The translations under genes were made by a program, and so were the position numbers. The notes beneath the pieces are model-generated. The model saw nothing but the letters and a program-made list of their open reading frames with translations. It searched no databases and was not told the DNA's origin. Source: Clostridium gallinarum (GTDB lineage: Bacteria > Bacillota > Clostridia > Clostridiales > Clostridiaceae). Taken from it: a stretch of 47,395 bases of DNA. This document shows positions 10,604 through 20,317 of this stretch, piece by piece (the stretch's first letter is position 1; every line of letters starts with the position of its first letter). Location: the NCBI RefSeq assembly GCF_014836325.1, contig NZ_JACSQZ010000021.1:1-47395 (forward strand). The letters are read 5' to 3'.

Positions 10604-13600
10604 TTAGCTAATCTTTTTTTTATTTATTAATAAATATGAAACTCCTGAAATTACTAATAATAATCCTATTATAATTATTTGATTATTAGATATTACAGAG
10701 CCAGTCGAAGGTAAATCACTATTACCTTTTCCATTACTATCGTTTGAATTAGTACTTTCATTATTAGATGAAGTATCTTCTTCATTATTGCTTGTATCAT
10801 TATTAATATTTCCATTATTGTCATTATTAGTACTATTATCATCATTACCTTCAGTAGCTCCATTATTAGAATCAGTATTTCCATCGTTATTACCTTGTGC
10901 TAATTCTAACCCTCCTAAAGCTAATTCTAACTCATCTGCAGCACTGTCTATTTCATCTTGTGTTGCTTCTTCATAATCTAAAACCAACTTAACTTTAGAT
11001 AATTTATCCTTTAATTCACTAACACTTTCCTTCGTATATTTAGATAAATCCATAGATTCAACTTTATTTACTAACTCTTCAAGTCTAGATTTATCTGGTA
11101 TCAATCTTAAATCTAAATAAGCTTTAATTAATTTATTATATACTTCTTTAACTTCCTCTTCCATTGCATTTTCATTAGCTATTACTTTATTAGCATTGTT
11201 AAGTTCTGCCTCAAAAATAGTCCAAGTTGATTCTTTATATTTACTACCATCTAAACTTCCTATTATTCCAACTACTTTTTTTAGCTCATCCTTATCACCT
11301 TTTTTGAAATCTAACATATGGATAACTTTTATTAATCTATCAGTAGCTAAATTAACTTCAGTTTCTGTAGCACTTTCATTTAATAGAACATTCTTAGCAT
11401 TCTTTAATGCTGCTTCAAATTCCTGAACTACAGCTGGAACAACATTATCAAGACCACCTTGTAACTTTATATCTTCAGCATAATCTACTGTATATTGTAA
11501 TATTGTCTTATCAGTAGCTACAGGTATCTTATCTTGCTCTTTAAATTTCGCATTTAATACCAAATCAGATTTAACTATAAATCTATAAGTGTATTCTCTG
11601 CTAATTTCATTACCATTTTCATCAAACCATCCAATAAATTCAAAACCATTATTGGCTGTTGCTATTAATGTAACTTCTTTTCCATCTAAATATTTTCCTT
11701 CTCCAGCAACTGAACCACCATCTGTTTTATTAACTGTAACTGTGTATTCCTTTGGCGCTGGTAACTCATAGTTTATAGTATAAATATTTTTAGTTCCATC
11801 CTCTGCACGAACAATTATTATTGATTTATTATTGTAAATTGGTAGCATAGTTACTGATGCATTATCTTCTGCTGATGCTTCAACTAATTCAGGTAATTTT
11901 TCTAAATTAACTGTGTATTCATTTATAGATGAATCTAGGTTTTCTAAAGCTATACCATCTATTTTTATTTCATTTAAGATGCTTGTTGTATTAGCATTTT
12001 CTTGTGGAACATATTCATATACATTAACTTCTGTTAATCCAATACAGCTTCCAACTTGTGGTTGTTGCATATAAATTCTAATACTATCTGTATTTATAAC
12101 ATTATCTAAGAAATAAGTTGTTTCACCAGATGTATATGATACTTCTGTTGTATTAGTATGTGTAGCTACTATATAATTTCCTTCCTCATCTTTATAGCTA
12201 ATTTCAACCTTTTTAGGAATTCTTCCACTTGAGTTATCTGTAAATAACCATAAATCTAAACGATCAATATCATATTTATTTTTCCAATCAAATTGAACGT
12301 ATGCACCTTTAGGCTCTCCATTTTCATTAACTAAACTACGTTCATTCCAGTTTGTCCAACGTTCATTAGTACTTACTGTATCTACTTTTACTCCATTATT
12401 AATTGAATTTAAATTATCTGAAATTTTTGTAGGACTTTGTGATAATATTGGAATATCATCATTATCACTTAATTTATTTATAGCAAGATTTCTAGCTGCT
12501 TTTAAAGATGGTACTACACGTATACTTGCTGTAACATTATAAGTTTTGCCTAATAAATTTATAGTTCCTGGAACTAATACATTGGTATTTTCATTAGAGA
12601 AATCTAACTCATCCAAATTCCAATCAACTACAAAATCTTCTGATTCATTTCCATTTTCTAAATACCCTTTTAATGTATTTGGCAAACTTGGTATTGTTCC
12701 TGCATAAGTAAATGCAGAATAATTTTCAATTGCTACTATATTTCCTATTACATGTATATTTACAACAACTGTAATGTTATTATTTTCCAATTTGCCTGTG
12801 ATCTTAAATATTTGTGGAGTTTTTAATTCTTCTTTATTGTACTCATTCCAATTAATTTTTAAAGTATCAGTTGTACCATCACTATATCTAGCATTAACTG
12901 ATTCCGGCAATAAAGGCTCTTCTTCTAATGAAACATAATAATCTTTAACTATATCATATGATTGTATATACTTATTATCTTCTTCATTATTTACAGTATT
13001 TATAGTTATAGTTTTAGATTCTAATCCTTCTCCTGAAACAGTTAATGTCATTTCTCCTGCATCTTTAGTTGATTGAACAATCACTAAAGCTTTACCATTA
13101 AATGCACTTCTACTTCCTGATTTATCTGTTTCTGGTTTATAACTATCAGTATCAGCTGCATTTCCATTATCTAACCCAACTATTTTACCATTGCCTTCAA
13201 GAGTATAAGTTAATTCATTATTAGCTCCTGAAGTGATATTACCATCTTTATCAACTAAATCTACAGTTATATAAGATAAATCATATCCATCTGCATCTAT
13301 TGTAGTATTATCTGCACTTAAATCTACAGTTGTTACTTTTCCATAAGTATTTATTGAAGATCTACCTTCTGTATTAGTTAATAAATTACCATCCTTATCA
13401 TATCCTTTTGCTTCGATTGTTCCTTTTTCATATTTAACACTAAAACTTGGATATAATGAATCATTGTCAAAAGTATAATATTTATATCCCACACCTGTTG
13501 TATGCTCTGTTGCTGTTTTAGTTCCAACAAGGTTATTATTTACGTATAATTCTACTTTATAAGCATCGGTAAACACATCAACTTGTACATTTCCATTTGA

Positions 13601-15655
13601 AACTGGAATATCTTCCTCATTCCATGTAGGTAATATGTGTAATGTATTTACATCATCATTCCATTGACTTTGGTATAAATAATAAACATCTTTTTCAAAT
13701 CCAGCAGTATCAACTATACCAAAATAACTTGATTTTGGTGCTGCTCCCACTCCTGAAACACTACCAGTTCCAATTCCATTCCAAGGTGTAGGTTCTCCAA
13801 TATAATCAAATCCTGTCCAAACGAATTCTCCAGCATTATAATCATATTTTATTGTGTATTTCCATGCATCGCTAGCTGAGTGACCCCAGCCAACTTTATT
13901 TGAATTGTTATCAAACTCAGGTATTTGTAAATCTGAATTACTTTGAGGAGTTCTATTGATTGATTTATAATACCCTCTACTATGAACTGCACTACTTGTT
14001 TCAGCTCCATAAAGTATCCAATTAGTTTTACTATTTCTTAAACTATTAAATTGGCTTTCATTAGCATAGTTAAATCCAACTATTCCGCCATTATTAGCTA
14101 CAACATCTGAAATAGCTACAGCATTTGTATTACCAAGTCCCCCCTTACTTCTATTATCTCCTATAGTAACAGGTCTAGTAGTATCTTCTTCTTGAATCCA
14201 ATTTATAATATTTTGTGCAATTTGAGGATAATTAGATGAGTTTCCACCTATTCCTTCTAAAACTTCATTTCCTATTGACCACATAATTACTGATGGATTA
14301 TTCTTTGAAGTCTTAACCATTGTTCTAGTTTCAAATTCTCCCCATGACATTCCTGTCTCACCATTAATTATCTCATTATCATCTTCAATTGTAACATTAA
14401 AGAATTTAGAAAAATCATTTACATTTCCATTTTTAGAATTTGTCCATGTATCGAAAGCTTCATTTATTACTAAAAGACCTAATCTATCACAAATTTCTAA
14501 TAATGTTTCACTTGCTGGATTATGAGTAACACGAATTGCATTTACTCCCATCTCCTTCATTATTTCCATTTGACGTTCTACAGCTCTATAATAAGAGGCT
14601 GCTCCTAAAGATCCTTGGTCATGATGCATACTAACACCTTTAAGCTTCATATTTTCTCCATTTAATGAGAAACCTGTATCTCTGTCAAAATTAAAATATC
14701 TAAATCCAAAGTCTGTATAATAAGTATCAACTACATTATCATTTACTATAACTTCATTTTTTACCTTATACATATTTGGACTTTCTACTGACCATAAAGC
14801 AGTATTATTTACCACTATAGTTTGTCCAAAATTAAAACTTTCATTTGCAGCTATATTTTCAATTGATTCTACTGGTGTACTAACTTCTTCTCCATTAGAA
14901 TTTACAACAGTAGTTTTAAGCTTAATATCAGTAGCATTATCTGATTCATTTTCTACAGATGTTTCAACTATTACATCAACATTTCCACCTCTTTGAGTTT
15001 CAATTTCTGGTGTAGTAACAGTTGTTCCTAAATGCGAAACATGGATGGAATCTGTAACTGTTAATGTAACATCTCTATATATTCCACTTCCAGAATACCA
15101 TCTGCTTGATGGAATTGGATTTTTCACCTTTACAGCTATTATATTTTCAGTTTGTCCATCACATATTAACTCATCGGTAATATCAAAAGCAAATGCAGTG
15201 TATCCATAATTATGCTCACCAAGTAATTTACCATTTACATAAACCTCAGCATTCATGTATACTCCATCAAAATTTATAGTAAATTCCTTTCCTTCATATT
15301 TTTCTGGAATAACAAAATGCTTACGATACCATCCAGTACCCCCAAGTAAAAATCCACTTTCTGCCTCACCTTGAACTGTGAAATCTTCTTCAATACTCCA
15401 ATCATGTGGTAAACTTAAAGAACGCCAAGATGAATCATTAAAAGCAACAGCTTCTAAACCAGGTTGATCACCTTTATAAAAGCGCCAATCTTGATTAAAT
15501 ACTGTAGATCTTTCTCCATCCTTAATAACCCCTACATAAACCGTTTCTGCAGCTTGTATTTGCTTTGTATCAGCTTTAACACTTATAGGCATAGTACTTG
15601 TCATTACTGATATACCAACTAATAAAGCACAACATTTTTTATGAAATCTTCTCAT
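10604..15655 (-). CDS. Wall-anchored GH2 beta-galactosidase with FIVAR repeats
   Basis: Surface beta-galactosidase related to the streptococcal BgaA type, 1683 residues. Signal peptide (about 1-28), GH2 sugar-binding, Ig-like and TIM-barrel domains (about 50-700). The acid/base is Glu464 in SIGNEV and the probable nucleophile Glu552 in YGAETSSA. Then follow Ig-like modules including a Big_4-type pair (about 930-1095), a discoidin-like CBM (about 1100-1240), a bacterial repeat domain (YTVTVNKTDGGSV), three FIVAR units, an Asn/Ser-rich wall-spanning stretch and a sorting signal LPSTG with a hydrophobic helix and KKK tail. The ATG has GGAGG upstream. It should cleave terminal galactose from host glycans; the linkage is unknown. 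Its FIVAR block lacks two units present in the neighbours. Confidence 0.93.
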   Translation of the reverse strand: MRRFHKKCCALLVGISVMTSTMPISVKADTKQIQAAETVYVGVIKDGERSTVFNQDWRFYKGDQPGLEAVAFNDSSWRSLSLPHDWSIEEDFTVQGEAESGFLLGGTGWYRKHFVIPEKYEGKEFTINFDGVYMNAEVYVNGKLLGEHNYGYTAFAFDITDELICDGQTENIIAVKVKNPIPSSRWYSGSGIYRDVTLTVTDSIHVSHLGTTVTTPEIETQRGGNVDVIVETSVENESDNATDIKLKTTVVNSNGEEVSTPVESIENIAANESFNFGQTIVVNNTALWSVESPNMYKVKNEVIVNDNVVDTYYTDFGFRYFNFDRDTGFSLNGENMKLKGVSMHHDQGSLGAASYYRAVERQMEIMKEMGVNAIRVTHNPASETLLEICDRLGLLVINEAFDTWTNSKNGNVNDFSKFFNVTIEDDNEIINGETGMSWGEFETRTMVKTSKNNPSVIMWSIGNEVLEGIGGNSSNYPQIAQNIINWIQEEDTTRPVTIGDNRSKGGLGNTNAVAISDVVANNGGIVGFNYANESQFNSLRNSKTNWILYGAETSSAVHSRGYYKSINRTPQSNSDLQIPEFDNNSNKVGWGHSASDAWKYTIKYDYNAGEFVWTGFDYIGEPTPWNGIGTGSVSGVGAAPKSSYFGIVDTAGFEKDVYYLYQSQWNDDVNTLHILPTWNEEDIPVSNGNVQVDVFTDAYKVELYVNNNLVGTKTATEHTTGVGYKYYTFDNDSLYPSFSVKYEKGTIEAKGYDKDGNLLTNTEGRSSINTYGKVTTVDLSADNTTIDADGYDLSYITVDLVDKDGNITSGANNELTYTLEGNGKIVGLDNGNAADTDSYKPETDKSGSRSAFNGKALVIVQSTKDAGEMTLTVSGEGLESKTITINTVNNEEDNKYIQSYDIVKDYYVSLEEEPLLPESVNARYSDGTTDTLKINWNEYNKEELKTPQIFKITGKLENNNITVVVNIHVIGNIVAIENYSAFTYAGTIPSLPNTLKGYLENGNESEDFVVDWNLDELDFSNENTNVLVPGTINLLGKTYNVTASIRVVPSLKAARNLAINKLSDNDDIPILSQSPTKISDNLNSINNGVKVDTVSTNERWTNWNERSLVNENGEPKGAYVQFDWKNKYDIDRLDLWLFTDNSSGRIPKKVEISYKDEEGNYIVATHTNTTEVSYTSGETTYFLDNVINTDSIRIYMQQPQVGSCIGLTEVNVYEYVPQENANTTSILNEIKIDGIALENLDSSINEYTVNLEKLPELVEASAEDNASVTMLPIYNNKSIIIVRAEDGTKNIYTINYELPAPKEYTVTVNKTDGGSVAGEGKYLDGKEVTLIATANNGFEFIGWFDENGNEISREYTYRFIVKSDLVLNAKFKEQDKIPVATDKTILQYTVDYAEDIKLQGGLDNVVPAVVQEFEAALKNAKNVLLNESATETEVNLATDRLIKVIHMLDFKKGDKDELKKVVGIIGSLDGSKYKESTWTIFEAELNNANKVIANENAMEEEVKEVYNKLIKAYLDLRLIPDKSRLEELVNKVESMDLSKYTKESVSELKDKLSKVKLVLDYEEATQDEIDSAADELELALGGLELAQGNNDGNTDSNNGATEGNDDNSTNNDNNGNINNDTSNNEEDTSSNNESTNSNDSNGKGNSDLPSTGSVISNNQIIIIGLLLVISGVSYLLINKKKIS
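10910..11525 (-). repeat. FIVAR cassette, 3 units (types B, C/D, E)
   Basis: Three coding repeats of about 65-75 residues. The middle unit begins like type C of the neighbours (KGDK...STW) and ends like type D (LIKAYLDLRL), as if C and D had fused by recombination. Confidence 0.8.
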
Positions 15656-15800
15656 AAAATATCCTCCTTCAAATATGAATTATAAATACCCTTTTAAAAC
15701 AAACTCTATTTGCATAATAACTATAGCAATATTAATAATCATTTTATAATTATTCAACAAATAATTTGCTTAATAACTTTGATATCTTTTTTTATATTAA

Positions 15801-18800
15801 CTAACGTTCTCTATTTTTTCTTCTTAAAATTGCTCCTAAACTAGTTAATGATATTGATATGCCTAATAATGAACCCATTGAACTCCCACCTGTTTTAGGT
15901 AATTCTTCGTTCTTTTCTTCGTTCTTTTCTTCATTACTGCTAATAATATCATCATTAGATGAATTACTTTCTTCATTCTTCTCTTCATCTTTACTAATAT
16001 TAGTATCATCATTGTTAGTCTCATCATTATTCACTTCATCTGTGCTAGTATTATCCTTCTTTTCTTCTAATCCTGCTAAAGCTATTTCAAGTTCATCTAC
16101 TGCATTATTAACTTCTTCTTGAGTTGCTTCTTTATTATCTAAAACAGATTTAACTTCAGATAATTTTTCATTAAGCTTATTAATACTTTCCTCTGTATAT
16201 TTATATATATCTATTGCTTCAGATTTATTTATCAATTCTTCAAGCTTAGATTTATCAGGTATTAATCTTAACTCTAAGTAAGCTCTAATTAACTTGTTAT
16301 AAGCTTCATCTACTTGCTCTTGTGTAGCTTCATTACTACTTAATATAACTTTAGTACTCTTTAATTCTTCATTAAACTTATTAACGCTTCCTATTGTATA
16401 CTTTGATAAATCCTTAGATTCTAACTCTACAACTAACTTTTCAAGTTTAGATTTATCTGCTGTTAATTCTAATTTAGTAAAAGCTGAATTTAAGCTTTCG
16501 AAACTTTTATAAACTTCTTCTTTCATTGCATTCTCATCTATAATTACTTTATTTGCATTTTCAAGTTCAGCTTGAAGTACAGCCCAAGTTGATTTTGTAT
16601 ATTTGCTTTCATCTAAAGCATTCATTACTTCAACTAGTTTCTTAAGATCTTTCTTATCACCTTTCTTGAACTCTAACATATGAATTACTTTAATTAATCT
16701 ATCAGAAACAACATCTACTTGCTCTTGTGTAGCATCTTCATCTACTAAAACGATTTTAGCTTCTTTTAATGCTTCTTCAAATTCTTTAACTACTAATGGA
16801 ACAACATCTTCAAGAGCCCCTTTTTCTTTTACATCTTCTGCATATTCTATAACAATTGTTAATAATTTTTTATTAGCCTCCGAAGTTACTACTTCTTCCT
16901 TAACTAAAGAATCTATTGCAATTCTTAAGCTTGATACAGCATCATTTATCATTTCCTTCGTTGCATCTTCATTCGCTAGCACTTCATTTGCCTTTTCTAA
17001 TGCTGAATTAAGAATATTTAATGATACTTCTGTGTACTTTTCACCATTATTCTTAATTTCATTAGCTTCTCCTATAACTGTATTTAATTCTGATTTATCA
17101 ATTAATAACTTGAAAATAACATTTATAGTCATATCCTTTTTTATATTTTCAATAGTATAACTATCCTTAACCCCTACAGAAGATCCATCTACTATAACAT
17201 CACCAACCTCATAACCTTCGTTAGGTATAAAAGTAAATATCTTTGATTGACCATCTTCTAAAGTAACTTCTCCAGCTGGACTAATACTACCATTTTCTCC
17301 TGCAGTCGCTGTAATAGTATGTGTAACCTCTTTTAACTCTTTAGCTGACACTTCAAAAACATCAATATTAGGCGAAGATTGTGAGTCAGCTGTGAATATT
17401 AATTCTCCTGCGCCTGCTTTTGTTACTACAACTTCAAAGCTTGTTTTAATTATTGGAACTGGATTTTGATTGCCTGTACCTGGAACCGATTTGCTATTCG
17501 ATTCAATATTTGTTCCACTCCAATTAATCTTATTTAAATTACCTTCACTTCTTCCTGATTGATATGACATATTAAAAATATATGTCCCTGCCTTTTCAGC
17601 ATAAAAAGGAACTCTTATTTTATTCCCTGATTCAAACCATGTAACCATCTTTCCATTACTTGCTTGAGAGTTTTCACTTATCCTTACATACTTATTACCT
17701 GATATAGGATTAAGAGTAAATAATTCTGCCTCTAATATCCTTTTATCTTCTAATGTATTAGGTAACATAAAAGGATCTGCTTCAGTATAAGGTTTATTAA
17801 CATCATTATCTATAATAGTTATTTCAGATTTCTTATTAAATCCTACAATTGATCCATTAGTTGGAGTATCTATATTACAATAGAATTTTACATCCCCTGC
17901 CTTCTCATTATTATCTATAGTTCCAACAGATACCTTAGCTGTTGTTTGTCCATCAGCGAATTCTATAGTTTCGTTTATATCATTGTAATGTCTACCATGA
18001 ACTGCACTATCTGGTGATGTTGAAAAATGTACTGTGGCAACCCCATTACTTCCTCCAACTCTTTTTATAGTTATTTCTTTTTCCTCACCTTCATCAACTG
18101 TATAATTAGTGTTTTCTATTTCAAACATTCCTGCTCCATTATTATTTAAATAATATGCACAATCTAATCCTATAGCAGTTCCTTTAGCCGAAGAATTTTT
18201 TTCTCCTTTAACAACTACTTTTACTGTATGCTCTCCATACTTTAAATCTTCAGTTTCATATAAGATTTGAGAAATTGATCTTTTTGAATTATAAGTATCT
18301 ACATCGGTAACCTTTTCATCATCAACCCAAACTTCCATAATACCATGATTAGGATCGAAAGTACCGACAACCCATGCTTTAGTTCCTGTAAAAGTAAAGC
18401 TTGCATTAGTTCCTTTTGTACTTGAATACATTCCAGTATTCCCTATACCTATATTTTCTTGATTCCAGCTATTCTTATTTTCAAAATTTATATTATCTAT
18501 AAAATCTGTACCAGACGGTACTAATGATTTAATTTCAAAAGCTTCATCAGCCTTATAAACTTCAATATTTTCAATCAATGGAACAGCTAATGAACTTTTA
18601 ATATTTATTTTAATTTTAGATGCCTTTACTGGTATGCCTCTTACTAATCTTTTTGCACCTATGGTATATCCACTACTGAATTCTTTCCAAACTCCATTAG
18701 AATATACTTCTACAGAAAATTCTGATATTCTTTGTCCTAGCTTTATATATTCTTCAATTGATACAATGTCAAAAGTCTTTTCTTCACCTAAATCTATTGT

Positions 18801-20066
18801 TATATTTCCAGTGGTTTGTCCATCATCCATTGACCAATAAGTATCATCATTATCATCTAATACATTATTTGCACTATAATCATTACTATTTCCTCTAACT
18901 GCTGAAGCCACAGCACTAGTTGTTGTTTCATCTACTAAATTTTCATCAAATGATTTATTAATGGCACTTGAAAATTCCTTTATTCTAGCAATATCCGCAG
19001 ATGTAAAATGACCTGTTCTATCTGGTGCTACATTAAGTAATAATGGCTGACCTCTTCCTACTGAATTAAAGTATATTTCTGTTAATTGTTCCATGGTCTT
19101 AGGTCCATTTCCTGCATGCCAGAACCATCCACTTGTTAATGATACATCACATTCTCCTACGCTCCATATATCACCATTAGGATCTCCATTATTAAGATAT
19201 TTGTTCTCCTCACCTAGCCCTGCATTATATCTATCTCTTATACGCTTTTTATTAATTTTGGACCAAACAGGATCTCCAGCTTTTCCCGATTCATTTCCTA
19301 TCCATCTTACATCTGTCGCATAAGGACTAAATACTACAGCCCCTGGCTCTAACTCTTCTATTAAATCAAACCACTCCTCAAATTTATAATTTTGAGCTGC
19401 TGCTCCACTTCCCTTAGCACCATCCATCCAAACTTCAACGAATTTCCCATTATTCCCATACTTATCATTTCCTAATATTTCTCTTAATTGCTCCATATAA
19501 AACTCATTATAATCGCCATTACTATCAGTTTCTTCATTAGTTCCTGTTCCATACCCATAAGAAGAAGCATTAGCATCCCATGGTGATAAATAAATTCCCA
19601 TATCCATATCATATTTAGTACATGATTTAGAAAGTTCTTCTAACACATCTCCTTCTCCATCTCTAGTAGCTTGCCAATCTTTGCTATTCTCTATATCATG
19701 CTCAGTAACTGAACTCTTCCACAATGCAAAACCATCATGATGTTTTCCTACTATAATAACACGTTTAAATCCTGCATCTTTTAAAGTTTTTACCCATTCA
19801 TCTGTATCTAAATCTGTCGGATTGAAACTATTAGGATTCTCTTTTCCACTTCCCCATTCGCTATTTGTAAATGTATTCATTCCAAAGTGAATAAAAGCTG
19901 CTAATTCTTCCTCGTGGTACCGTAATTGTGACTTATTAGGTGTTGCACCATATGCTTCTGGTACTCTTATAGTATTAACCTCAGCCGCAATTATGTTTAT
20001 AGGCATAATTTGACACGCCATACCTGCAATAATAATAGTAGCTACTAACTTTTTTACCCTTTTCAT
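15801..20066 (-). CDS. Wall-anchored GH29 alpha-L-fucosidase with FIVAR repeats
   Basis: Removes alpha-linked fucose outside the cell. 1421 residues from the ATG at 20066, chosen because GGAGGA lies 7 nt upstream; the frame could be extended by five codons. Signal peptide (about 1-27), then a GH29 barrel (about 30-370) with HFGMNTF, GKHHDGFALW and the nucleophile Asp215 in VWMDGAKG. The sequence resembles the GH29-B group (AfcB-like, 1,3/1,4-fucosidases of Lewis structures). Then a CBM32-like discoidin domain, further beta-sandwich modules, a Calx-beta domain (VDEGEEKEITIKRVGG), a bacterial repeat domain, five FIVAR units and the sorting signal LPKTGG with an RRKNRER tail. It lies between two other surface glycosidases and would unmask galactose for the GH2 enzymes (inference). 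Confidence 0.93.
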   Translation of the reverse strand: MKRVKKLVATIIIAGMACQIMPINIIAAEVNTIRVPEAYGATPNKSQLRYHEEELAAFIHFGMNTFTNSEWGSGKENPNSFNPTDLDTDEWVKTLKDAGFKRVIIVGKHHDGFALWKSSVTEHDIENSKDWQATRDGEGDVLEELSKSCTKYDMDMGIYLSPWDANASSYGYGTGTNEETDSNGDYNEFYMEQLREILGNDKYGNNGKFVEVWMDGAKGSGAAAQNYKFEEWFDLIEELEPGAVVFSPYATDVRWIGNESGKAGDPVWSKINKKRIRDRYNAGLGEENKYLNNGDPNGDIWSVGECDVSLTSGWFWHAGNGPKTMEQLTEIYFNSVGRGQPLLLNVAPDRTGHFTSADIARIKEFSSAINKSFDENLVDETTTSAVASAVRGNSNDYSANNVLDDNDDTYWSMDDGQTTGNITIDLGEEKTFDIVSIEEYIKLGQRISEFSVEVYSNGVWKEFSSGYTIGAKRLVRGIPVKASKIKINIKSSLAVPLIENIEVYKADEAFEIKSLVPSGTDFIDNINFENKNSWNQENIGIGNTGMYSSTKGTNASFTFTGTKAWVVGTFDPNHGIMEVWVDDEKVTDVDTYNSKRSISQILYETEDLKYGEHTVKVVVKGEKNSSAKGTAIGLDCAYYLNNNGAGMFEIENTNYTVDEGEEKEITIKRVGGSNGVATVHFSTSPDSAVHGRHYNDINETIEFADGQTTAKVSVGTIDNNEKAGDVKFYCNIDTPTNGSIVGFNKKSEITIIDNDVNKPYTEADPFMLPNTLEDKRILEAELFTLNPISGNKYVRISENSQASNGKMVTWFESGNKIRVPFYAEKAGTYIFNMSYQSGRSEGNLNKINWSGTNIESNSKSVPGTGNQNPVPIIKTSFEVVVTKAGAGELIFTADSQSSPNIDVFEVSAKELKEVTHTITATAGENGSISPAGEVTLEDGQSKIFTFIPNEGYEVGDVIVDGSSVGVKDSYTIENIKKDMTINVIFKLLIDKSELNTVIGEANEIKNNGEKYTEVSLNILNSALEKANEVLANEDATKEMINDAVSSLRIAIDSLVKEEVVTSEANKKLLTIVIEYAEDVKEKGALEDVVPLVVKEFEEALKEAKIVLVDEDATQEQVDVVSDRLIKVIHMLEFKKGDKKDLKKLVEVMNALDESKYTKSTWAVLQAELENANKVIIDENAMKEEVYKSFESLNSAFTKLELTADKSKLEKLVVELESKDLSKYTIGSVNKFNEELKSTKVILSSNEATQEQVDEAYNKLIRAYLELRLIPDKSKLEELINKSEAIDIYKYTEESINKLNEKLSEVKSVLDNKEATQEEVNNAVDELEIALAGLEEKKDNTSTDEVNNDETNNDDTNISKDEEKNEESNSSNDDIISSNEEKNEEKNEELPKTGGSSMGSLLGISISLTSLGAILRRKNRER
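16065..17110 (-). repeat. FIVAR cassette, 5 units (types A-B-C-D-E)
   Basis: Five coding units. Each type has a signature: A (GEKYTEVSLNILN), B (YAEDVKEKGALEDVVP), C (KGDK...STWAVLQAEL), D (ADKSKLEKLV), E (IPDKSKLEELI). The nucleotide sequence is strikingly close to the corresponding units of the GH84 gene. Confidence 0.85.
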
Positions 20067-20281
20067 ATAATTCTCCTCCATAAATTCTTTATAAAAATAT
20101 TAATTATTTTTACCCATTTAATATTTTAACTTTTCATTTCTATATATTATTCTTCAGCTTTTATCCAATTTATTCCTTGATATTATATCATTAATAATTC
20201 TTAATTTATTACTATTTCCTAAACCCATTAGAAATTTATAGATTTACTTAATAATTTTTATATATTTAATTTATAATATAT

Positions 20282-20310
20282 AGTTCCTAGGATACATTAC
20301 CCTAGGAACT
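20282..20310 (-). terminator. Hairpin after the GH84 gene
   Basis: AGTTCCTAGG pairs perfectly with CCTAGGAACT across a 9-nt loop, 8 nt beyond the stop codon. The following sequence is AT-rich without a clean T-run, so termination efficiency is uncertain. The gap 20082-20317 has nothing else I can identify. Confidence 0.65.
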
Positions 20311-20317
20311 ATTAAAA

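Noticed and set aside
10693..10884. Ile/Met-rich short frame inside the GH2 wall spacer
   Set aside because: It is another reading frame of the Asn/Ser/Asp-rich spacer; composition is an artefact of the repeated AAT/GAT codons.
15859..16122. Plus-strand open frames within the surface glycosidase genes (this and several others)
   Set aside because: They are mirror images of low-complexity Asn/Ser/Glu repeats in the real minus-strand genes, have no ribosome sites and encode no recognisable protein.
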